Origin: Succinivibrionaceae bacterium UBA3769
GTDB taxonomy: Bacteria; Pseudomonadota; Gammaproteobacteria; Enterobacterales; Succinivibrionaceae
Direction: 5' to 3'
Length of the DNA stretch: 34,336 nt
NCBI GenBank assembly: GCA_002372325.1
Contig: DFFT01000165.1
Coordinates: 1 to 34,336, forward strand
Shown here in pieces: positions 1-7,200 of this stretch (position 1 is the first letter of the stretch; each line of letters starts with the position of its first letter). A model generated the notes under the pieces. It searched no databases, was not told where the DNA came from, and saw only the letters and a list, made by a program, of their open reading frames with translations. Made by a program: the position numbers and the translations under genes.

Positions 1-170
1 GTGCTTCCGATATGACTGATCCGATAAAAAGGCTGAGGGGATAACAGTCCGGTCAGTTCTTTCTCGATCTCATTGTAGCAATCTTTCCAGCGATCATCAT
101 GGGGCACAAGAAAGACGGGAAATAATTCCCATAGCTCTTCAAGTGTCATTTGAGACAAATCTTTTCCCAT
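1..170 (-). CDS. GrpB family protein, N-terminal part (runs off the window start)
   Basis: Minus-strand reading frame starting at the ATG at 170-168 and still open at base 1, so only about 56 codons are present. The product begins MGKDLSQMTLEELWELFP and continues through PHDDRWKDCYNEIEKEL to RISHIGS at the window edge. The LWELFP start, the W at the 'hd..W' position and the closing I-x-HIGS (normally followed by T-S-V-P-G) match the N terminus of the GrpB/UPF0157 family, which has a nucleotidyltransferase-like fold and no settled role; some members are fused to dephospho-CoA kinase. A GGAGA stretch about 9 nt upstream of the ATG supports the start. It is divergent from the Fic gene. Family assignment is from motif recognition only. 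Confidence 0.72.
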   Translation of the reverse strand, partial: MGKDLSQMTLEELWELFPVFLVPHDDRWKDCYNEIEKELTGLLSPQPFYRISHIGS

Positions 171-354
171 GATAAAGGTCTCCGCCAATCCCTGTGGTAT
201 CAGTCATTATAATGTTTCCGGACAGTTGCTTTCATCATTGCCCTTTTTGGCTGGGCCGTCTTTTTGGTTGTAGTATCCTTCTTAACCGATCCCGAAAATC
301 CGGCAGTGAGTCCGACAGGTTGTCAGCCACCAGTCTTTTCGAGAAGTTTTCTTG

Positions 355-426
355 ATTCCCTTAGCACTCACCGCATTCCCTTATTTTACGCTATAATTTA
401 AGGGAAAGTTGCGGGAGTAAGGGAAT
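355..426 (+). promoter_or_regulatory. Fic promoter with four 9-bp operator-like sites
   Basis: ATTCCCTTA occurs at 355-363 and 375-383. Its reverse complement TAAGGGAA(A/T) occurs at 399-407 and 418-426. Same-orientation copies are 20 and 19 bp apart, about two helical turns. The two pairs face each other around a TATAAT hexamer at 392-397, a candidate -10 with no clear -35. The last site covers the first two bases of the Fic start codon. The symmetry suggests that a dimeric repressor binds cooperatively here. The winged-helix-like C terminus of the Fic protein is an obvious candidate, which would make the gene self-regulated (inference). Confidence 0.6.
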
Positions 427-1471
427 GAGACAATTTAATTATGCACTGATCAAAGACCAAAAGTGGGATTCTGAGCTTCTTGGAATTATCGCGGCTGTAT
501 ATCGTGAAGCCGGAAAGCAGGAAATATATCTGAAACAACGCCCTCAGGAACTGGAAAAACTGGTAGAAATAGCAAAAATACAGAGTACGGAAGCATCAAA
601 TGCCATAGAAGGAATAGTGACCACCAGTACCCGTATCAGACAGCTTGTCGCAGAAAAAACGACACCTAAAAATAGGAATGAACAGGAAATCGCCGGATAC
701 AGAGATGTTTTGGGAATTATCCATGAGAGTTTTGATGCAATCCCAATTACCAGAAACTATATTCTGCAGCTGCATAAAATTCTCTACAGTCACATGAATA
801 ATCCGGCAGCAGGCAGAACCAAAACGGTACAGAATTACATTAGCGCAACATATCCTGACGGACATACCGAAACACTCTTTACTCCTCTTGCTCCTTATGA
901 AACACCGGGGGCTTTGGATCGTATCTGTGAAGAGTATAATCGTGTCATCGGAAATATGGAACTGGAGCCGTTGATTGCCATACCGATTTTTATTCATGAC
1001 TTCCTGTGCATTCATCCTTTCAATGACGGCAATGGCAGAATGAGCAGACTTCTGACCACGCTTCTTCTTTACCGGAGCGGATTTTATGTTGGCAAGTATA
1101 TTTCCTTAGAGGCCAAAATATCCAAAAATAAGGATCTTTATTATGATGCGCTTGCAGCATCTCAGGATGGCTGGCATGAAGGAAAAGACGATCCCATTCC
1201 GTTTGTGAAATACCTGCTCAGTACGATTCTTTCAGCATACAGAGATTTTGCTGACAGATTTACCATTGTTGAAACTAAGCATTCAGCTTTAGATATGGTA
1301 AGAATGGCAACTCAGAATAAAATCGGCAGATTTACCAAACAGGATATCAGAGAACAATGTCCTTCATTAAGCATAAGTTCCGTTGAAAGTGCTCTTAGAA
1401 ATATGGTGGCATCAGGGGAACTCAAGCGCGAAGGCGCTGGAAAAAATACCCGTTATTACCGACTTAAATAA
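425..1471 (+). CDS. Class II Fic domain protein (AMPylase-like)
   Basis: 348 residues. The Fic active-site motif HPFNDGNGR is at residues 197-205, with H197 as general base and N203/R205 for ATP phosphates, followed by MSR. An inhibitory-helix motif of the (S/T)xxxE(G/N) type, SNAIEG, is at residues 58-63, N-terminal to the core, which makes this a class II Fic protein that restrains itself. Residues about 285-348 look like a winged helix (KQDIREQCPSLS, then SALRNMVASGELKR), as in the SoFic-type architecture. Such proteins transfer AMP from ATP to hydroxyl side chains of targets; the target here is unknown. The start is set by GGGAG at 413-417, 7 nt before ATG. It stands alone with no separate antitoxin gene, as expected when the inhibitory helix is in cis. 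Confidence 0.9.
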   Translation: MRQFNYALIKDQKWDSELLGIIAAVYREAGKQEIYLKQRPQELEKLVEIAKIQSTEASNAIEGIVTTSTRIRQLVAEKTTPKNRNEQEIAGYRDVLGIIHESFDAIPITRNYILQLHKILYSHMNNPAAGRTKTVQNYISATYPDGHTETLFTPLAPYETPGALDRICEEYNRVIGNMELEPLIAIPIFIHDFLCIHPFNDGNGRMSRLLTTLLLYRSGFYVGKYISLEAKISKNKDLYYDALAASQDGWHEGKDDPIPFVKYLLSTILSAYRDFADRFTIVETKHSALDMVRMATQNKIGRFTKQDIREQCPSLSISSVESALRNMVASGELKREGAGKNTRYYRLK

Positions 1472-1476
1472 TCGTA

Positions 1477-1516
1477 ACAGTGTAATTCCCCGTGTGTTAA
1501 ATGAAAATTACACTGT
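1477..1516. repeat. 11-bp inverted repeat downstream of fic
   Basis: ACAGTGTAATT (1477-1487) pairs perfectly with AATTACACTGT (1506-1516) across an 18-nt loop, just after the Fic stop codon. There is no T-run on either side, so it is not a textbook intrinsic terminator. It may still stabilise the mRNA 3' end or act as a weak terminator. Confidence 0.5.
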
Positions 1517-1585
1517 CAGAAAAAATACCTGAAATTGGAGGCAATTTAGCAGCCTGCCCATCCAAATAACTGGCAGATAAGTTAA

Positions 1586-1804
1586 TTGAACTTGAATAGC
1601 CAATTTTTAGCATATTTTTATTACCGTATCGATTTTAATGTTGAGAAATATGACGATATGGGCATTCTGGACAGTCTTGCCACAGCTATCCTTGTCAAAG
1701 CCGGGCATAAGGAAGCTGATCGCATGTTTAATGCTGACTATATTCCTGAACTTGATCCCGGAATAATCGCTGAGGCTCAGGCCTATAAATCTTCAGGGCT
1801 TTAA
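1586..1804 (+). pseudogene. Truncated tandem copy of the downstream unknown gene (C-terminal part)
   Basis: An open stretch of 72 codons that could only start at TTG 1586. Its protein aligns along its length with the C-terminal half of the next gene: YFYYRIDFNVEKYDD against YFYFRIDFDTEKHDA, then GILDSLATAILVKAGH against GFLDSLAIDLLPRAGY, then DYIPELDPGIIAEAQAYKSSGL against DYVPELDPRIISAAKAWKSAGL. The N-terminal half of the family is missing, the upstream 100 bases hold no matching frame, and I see no ribosome-binding site. I read it as the remnant of a tandem duplication that lost its 5' part. Expression as a short protein cannot be excluded. Confidence 0.55.
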
Positions 1805-1846
1805 ATTGCTGATTGCCTTCGCCGGCGGAGAGGCATTTTTTGGAAA

Positions 1847-2344
1847 ATGATGAAAAAAGATAAACAAGATCCTGATATCTTCCAGGAAATGATGGTTAAT
1901 GAAATTGACAGACAGACGTATTGGCTGTTCAATCGATACTTCGGTATAATTCCGTCGAAAGTGTATTATATGCTCCGCGATAAGGCTGAAGAGCAAATAT
2001 ATGAATTCGGCTGGGATGAAACCTTCAAAAGCTGGAAAAAATACCTTTTTACTGAATGCAAAACCCCTGAGTCCGCAATTAATTTTGCCAATCTGTTCTG
2101 GAGTTACGGCGGTCAGGATCATCCTGTCAGCGAACCGTATGAATTTCTGGGATATTTTTACTTCCGGATTGATTTCGATACGGAGAAGCATGATGCCGGC
2201 GGCTTCCTTGACAGTCTTGCCATCGATCTCCTGCCCAGGGCCGGATATTACTATGCTGATCCCAATATCAACTGCGATTATGTTCCGGAACTTGATCCCA
2301 GGATAATTTCCGCAGCTAAGGCATGGAAATCCGCCGGTCTTTAA
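1847..2344 (+). CDS. Conserved-looking hypothetical protein, 165 residues, family not recognised
   Basis: Reading frame from ATG 1847 (a second ATG follows at 1850) to a stop at 2344. A purine-rich GGAGAGG at 1826-1832 is rather far upstream for a ribosome-binding site, so the exact start is uncertain. The protein is rich in aromatic and acidic residues (VYYMLRDKAEEQIYEFGWDETFKSW; YFYFRIDFDTEKHD) with no signal peptide, membrane segment or catalytic motif that I recognise, so it is probably a soluble cytoplasmic protein. The existence of a diverged second copy immediately upstream (1586-1804) shows that the sequence has been under protein-level constraint and was duplicated locally. It lies between Fic and the chaperone/effector locus on the same strand. 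No function is proposed. Confidence 0.65.
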   Translation: MMKKDKQDPDIFQEMMVNEIDRQTYWLFNRYFGIIPSKVYYMLRDKAEEQIYEFGWDETFKSWKKYLFTECKTPESAINFANLFWSYGGQDHPVSEPYEFLGYFYFRIDFDTEKHDAGGFLDSLAIDLLPRAGYYYADPNINCDYVPELDPRIISAAKAWKSAGL

Positions 2345-2783
2345 GACTGCAACAGCCTTGTGAGGTCAGGCCGGGCGCTTTTCGAGAAGACTTTCCCGGG
2401 AATCCGGATTAAGCCTGACGGCTTTGCATGCGCCGGCGCCGGGTCTCGCTGTCTTTCTAAAACCTCTTTTCTTTGCGCTCCTTTTTTTCTTTGTGTTCCT
2501 CTAATTCTTTGTGTTCCTCTAATTCTTTGTGTTCCTCTAATTCTTTGTGTTCCTCTAATTCTTTGCGCTCATCTTTGTCCTTTGCCGCGGCGCCCTGACC
2601 CGGAACGTTATAGCGGCACGGACGTTCTCCGGAGACGGGAATTTCATGAGATGCAGGCCGCTTAAAAAAAGCGTCCTGACCGGCAGCGCCGGATTGAGAC
2701 ACCGGCAGTTAAGATAACAGCAGCAAATTGTGAGCAGCAAATTGTGAGATAATTAGGAAACGGTTTTTTACGGAATCAATGCC
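2345..2783. other. Gap without a credible gene
   Basis: This stretch contains an 18-bp tandem repeat (separate entry) and short open frames on both strands that exist only because of that repeat. Outside the repeat I see no ribosome-binding site plus start that gives a plausible protein. The promoter of the chaperone/effector locus may lie near 2700-2780, but no clear -35/-10 pair is visible. Confidence 0.5.
2487..2558. repeat. 18-bp tandem repeat, four exact units
   Basis: The unit TTCTTTGTGTTCCTCTAA is repeated exactly four times (2487-2504, 2505-2522, 2523-2540, 2541-2558). A degenerate partial unit follows, and the sequence just before it is similar. Because 18 is a multiple of three, both strands stay open through it: EHKELE repeats on the minus strand and LCVPLI repeats on the plus strand. 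Neither frame has convincing gene signals. Exact identity of the units indicates recent slippage and possible copy-number variation between strains. Confidence 0.85.
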
Positions 2784-3257
2784 ATGCTTTTAGATGAAAT
2801 CAATAAAGTTCTTCTGATGATCAATGAAAAGATCGTTCCTCTGGATCCGGAAACCAAAACGGCGATGAGCAGTCTTAACGGCTTTAACGTAGAGTTCCGG
2901 CTTTCCGTGGAGGAGGAACTGCTGCGGTTGTCCGCGGCGGTATTCGAGGTGGAGAATATCTATGATGACGCCTTTCAGACTCTGTCTAAGGAGATTATGA
3001 TTCTTAATTCTCCGGAAAAACTGCCCTCGGATCTGCGCCTGGGGGTGGATACCGTTGATCAGACCGTTACCATTCAGGGAGTTATTGATGTTTCCGGGGC
3101 CCTGGATGCCGAAAGCATCGGTTTTTACATTAAGACCATGCTTTTTTATCTGCCCGGAGTCCGGGAGGATCTCCTGAAGGCTCTGACAGCGCGGCAGGAG
3201 CAGCAGGAGGCAGCGATTCAGCCGGAGATCGCGGCAGGGTTTGCCGATGAGGTATGA
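2784..3257 (+). CDS. Putative T3SS class I (CesT-like) chaperone, first of two
   Basis: 157 residues, strongly acidic, no signal peptide. The order of elements resembles the CesT/Tir chaperone fold: an N-terminal helix (MLLDEINKVLLMINEKI), strands through GFNVEFRL and ELLRLSAAVFEVE, a helix ending in the 'lNsp..LP' element (MILNSPEKLPSDLRL), strands DTVDQTVTIQGVIDV, and a C-terminal helix (AESIGFYIKTMLFYLPGVREDLLKAL). Class I chaperones are small acidic dimers that bind the N-terminal region of one effector and are usually encoded next to it; here the giant 1849-residue gene lies downstream with a second similar gene between. This call rests on fold-like pattern, charge and neighbourhood, not on a catalytic signature. 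Start ATG 2784 has a weak GGA 9 nt upstream. Confidence 0.5.
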   Translation: MLLDEINKVLLMINEKIVPLDPETKTAMSSLNGFNVEFRLSVEEELLRLSAAVFEVENIYDDAFQTLSKEIMILNSPEKLPSDLRLGVDTVDQTVTIQGVIDVSGALDAESIGFYIKTMLFYLPGVREDLLKALTARQEQQEAAIQPEIAAGFADEV

Positions 3258-3413
3258 CCGGCACCTGATAACAACGGTTAATCGGGGGATTTTTGTATCT
3301 CTTTGCGGTTTGATGCGTTGTCATTGCAATAATGCAGTAACAAACATCAGCGAACAGTAGCAGAAGGCATTTCAGTCTGGACTGTTCCGCGCTGACAGAA
3401 TCAGGATGAAGTT

Positions 3414-3962
3414 ATGACAGCTAAAAATGATGGTATGGAACAGCTCAATGCCGCTCTGGGAGAGCTGTCATCTTATGGTCTCGCTCCCGTGACTCAGAAT
3501 GAAACGTCATTTTTTGTGAATTCGGGGACGGGCGAGGTTTCTCTGCGCGTTTTCCCGGAAATGGCAGTGTTCTGCCTCTCGGTAAAGGTGGAAAATGCGG
3601 ATCTGGAAAGGGGCGTTTACGAGGAGGCTCTGGCCATAAACAGCGCTCCGGATCTGCTGTCGGGCAATAACCGGCTTTTTTGCGACAGCCGTGATGCCGT
3701 AACCATCAGGCTGGGGTCCTGCGTCAGCCTGGAAAGAACAGATGCCGCTGCCCTGAAGCACCGGATCCTGGATTTTCTGCAAACCTTTCCCAAGGATCTC
3801 AGCGCGGTACGGCAGTATATGAGCGGGGAGTTTGCCGGCGCTGATGACTTTTCCGGAGATGACATGTCTCCGGCCTCTGTGATTTCCGGCCCTGATTATG
3901 TTCCCGGCCTCGACGACCGGCCGTTCAGCGTTTCCGACATGACCATGATGATGGCGGTGTAG
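3414..3962 (+). CDS. Putative T3SS class I (CesT-like) chaperone, second of two
   Basis: 182 residues, acidic, no signal peptide. It shares the layout of the preceding gene: N-terminal helix (MEQLNAALGELSSYG), strands (SFFVNSGTGEVSLRVF, then MAVFCLSVKVEN), a helix with EEALAINSAPDLLSGNNRL matching the lNsp..L element of its neighbour, strands DAVTIRLGSCVSLE, and a helix DAAALKHRILDFLQTFPKDLSAVRQYM. A tail of about 40 residues rich in Asp, Ser and Met follows. AGGA at 3403-3406 sits 7 nt before ATG 3414. It lies 156 nt after the first chaperone-like gene and 267 nt before the giant gene, all on the same strand. Having two related chaperones for one cargo would fit a very long effector. The alternative is an unrelated alpha/beta protein family. 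Confidence 0.5.
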   Translation: MTAKNDGMEQLNAALGELSSYGLAPVTQNETSFFVNSGTGEVSLRVFPEMAVFCLSVKVENADLERGVYEEALAINSAPDLLSGNNRLFCDSRDAVTIRLGSCVSLERTDAAALKHRILDFLQTFPKDLSAVRQYMSGEFAGADDFSGDDMSPASVISGPDYVPGLDDRPFSVSDMTMMMAV

Positions 3963-4229
3963 CCCGGACTTCCTGAACTTTTCCCGCTGAAAACCGATCC
4001 TGTGTTTGCAGTGAGCCTGTTCTTTTTTCTGTTCTGCCTTCGCTGCTTTTTCTTCTTCGGATCTTCCCTTATATTTTCCTTGTCTCCGATTCACTTCCCG
4101 TTTTTGTAACCTTGCCGCTTCCGGAGCGTTATCAGGCCGTGTAATCAGTAAATAACAGACGGGCAGGGGAATTCTGCGGGCATTCCGGACAGAATTTCAC
4201 GGGCTTAAGGAAAGAACAGGAAGGCTTAT

Positions 4230-7200
4230 ATGACCGGGGCAGTTAATAACAACTTAATCCATAACAACGTTGACGGCAATATTATCCAGCCGGCGCTCAA
4301 TAACGGACACGGACAGCCGCCCGGGATTCAGGAAAATCCCCAGAACCAGCAAATCCAGAATCTGGAAATCATGGTGGGAGAAGAAAATATTGCGCAGCAT
4401 CTCCCCGCGGAGGTGGTTGCCAAGTATCAGAAGCTCAGCGATTTTGTGGCCCGGAATCCCCTGCCCACGGCAGATCAGGTTTTAAAAAAGATTACCGATA
4501 TGGCCCGTCCGGGAGAGAAGGGCGCCCGGACATTGTTTTCCAGCGCCCGGGAAGCCCAGGGCATGGACATTTTTTTAAACCGGAGCCTCCAGACTCTTTT
4601 AGACAATATCTGCGCCCGGGCCAATCCCCCTGCGGATCAGCAAAATCTCCGCGAGAACCTGAAGCAGGCCATGAACCGGATCATGTGCCCTCAGGAATAC
4701 AATCAGGCCGAAGCTGACAGGTCAGAAGGCAAGCGGCAGCTTCTTAATCAGGCTGCGGACAGTCTCCTCCAGGCTGTGGGCGCCGATTCGGATGCCGGCA
4801 GGGCCGTTACCCAGATCCGGGATTTCTGCTCCCGGGTGATTGACAATCAGAAGCGGATCTTCCGGAGCCTTCAGGAAAACAAGGGTCTTAAAACCCCGGT
4901 TACCGCGGGATCCCCGGCTGATGCTCTGGGTATCGGGAAGCTGCTTCCAGATGACAATGAGACTTTTAAAAAGCAGTTTGCGGCGCCGCAGGTCTCTCCT
5001 GATGATGTGAGAAGCGAGGTGCTCTCCGGCAGCATGACCATGAAGGACGCTCTTTCGCACTATCCCGAGTACGAGTCGATCCTGAGAGAGCTCTCTGAAG
5101 GCAAGCTGAATGAGCTTTCCGCAAATCTCAGTAATATGACTGATTTAAGAAACGATCATGATGGGGATATGAACGAACTTGTCCATATTCAAGTAGGCGG
5201 CATTAATGATGAAACCGCAAACCAGCTTGTAAGCAAGGTCATGAATAATCTTAAGCTCATTTCCCAGGCCACCGGCAAGGCAGATACGCTGCTGTCAGCT
5301 GAAGACCGCGCCGAGTTTGCCAGGAAATTTGAAGCTGTCCCGGCAAATAATGCGAATCCGGAGGATCCCAATCGTCAGAGACATCTTTTTCAGGAAAACA
5401 TGAGCTTTCTCGGGGACACCTTTTTCCGGACGAGTCTCTTTCAGGAACGGCATCCCGGCGAGGGAAATCAGCTTACCGAGGCTGTCGGCCGGCTTATGGG
5501 GAATCCCGCCCAGTGCATGAAGCTTTTGAGCGCCATTGATTATTCAGAAGACATTTTCAGGGAAATGCTGTGTAATACGGAGATCCTGACGTCATATGAC
5601 AGCATTGTTCGGGGCGCTGTTCATGGCGATGAGCTCAGGACGGCTCTGAAAAATATCTCTCAGGGGCTCCGGAATCCGGTGTTCCGGGGGGACAATTCTC
5701 TGCTGGAGGCGCTTTTGAAGACTGTTCCCGCCGGTGTTTATGCCGATAATGCCGCGGATCGGGCTGTTCTGGAGCACTATCCCGTTACCCTGGATCTCAC
5801 TCAGGATGCCCTGGCCTGCATTAACCATGTGCTGAAAGACGTTCCGGGCGCCAATCAGCAGGATAAGACGGCAGCGGAGATAACTCTGGCTGATTTGAAG
5901 AGAGCCTACCAGGCCCTGTGCCATCCCACGCCGCGTCTGGAGAATTACATAAAGGATCTGGGCGCGCATCAGGATATCAGAAATCAGGAAGCTCTGGTTC
6001 TCAAGGCCGCCTTTCACAGATACCTGGCGGACACTCCCGGCGTGTTTGCGGTTCAGAACGGCGTTCCCCGGGAGGTGTCCTTCAGAAACTGCCAGGGCTT
6101 TCTGGATTATATGGGCATTATTTCCGGCAATAACCCCGGACCTGATGAGGTCAGCCTCAGCCGTTACGGCGAAGCCGATCCCACCACGGCCAATATCAAG
6201 GAGACCGATGCCGGATTCTTTATCGGCGTTTTCAATGTCATGATGAACAACGCCTCCTTCCTGAAGGCGGCGGCCAAGCTTCCCGAGGTGCATCTCGTAA
6301 GAAAGATGTCCGAGGCTCTCAACGTCAATATCGAAAAGCTTCTGACGCAAAATCCGGCTCTCCGGGCTTCCTACGATGCGGCCTGCCGGGAGAAGGGCGG
6401 CATCGTCAACTGGTTTAAGGCCAATCAGGAGGTATTTCTGGATGCCTTCCTCACCGATAACGTTAAGCAGTCTCTGAGCGGCATGAGAAACGAGAATAAC
6501 CAGGAGCTGGAGGCTGCCCGTATCCGCATTGCCAATAGCGGACTCAAAGCGCTGGCGGAATATAAGGGCTTTTACAGCAAGTCCGGCGCTGCCGCTCCGG
6601 GAAATGCCGCCCCGGGGGCTCTCCCGGCCGCCATCGGCACGGCGGAGGGGGTGTTACGGGAAACCGCCGCTGTCCGGGGATCGGAAAAGCTCGGCGTTCT
6701 GGCCGCCTCTCTGGCTGCGGTATGCCCCCCGGATGCGGAAGAGCTTATTCCCGCGGGAACGAACTATCATAATCTTACCGCGGAGGATTTTCGGAACCCG
6801 GCCCGGCTTAATGCCATCAGGGATGCTCTTAACGCAGCGCCGGATGCGGAAAAAGAGACCCCGAAGTATGCCGATATCTTCATGTGCTATGTCAGGCTCA
6901 GGGTTTACTGCCAGCAGCATCCCAACCATGACGGGCCGGTTGCCGCTCAGGCTCTGGCTGATGTCAGAGTGACCGAGGGGGATCTGGCCTTCGCGGATCA
7001 GGCTCCGGCTGCGCAGGCCGGGGAGGTCATGGCAGGTGATTTCGTGATGCTGCCGAACGAACACTCGGCTCTTTTCAGGGCTCTTCAAAAACGTCTGGCT
7101 CCGTCCAGGGAAGATCTTGCCGCCTTCCTGTCAGCTCTGCAGGTTACCGATGACATGTTCGCTCCGGAGCATAATATTTTTGTAAGCAATAAGGAATCCG

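Noticed and set aside
785..800. R-x6-H at residues about 785-792 of the CARF-HEPN protein (RDPANEEH) as the HEPN site
   Set aside because: It fits the loose spacing, but RNGREH at 902-907 has the typical R-N-x3-H form and sits in the C-terminal helical domain. Start and end here are approximate residue numbers in the 26296-29202 gene, not window bases.
2457..2702. Minus-strand protein with EHKELE repeats
   Set aside because: The charged repeat comes from the 18-bp tandem repeat. There is no ribosome-binding site, and the remaining sequence does not look like protein.
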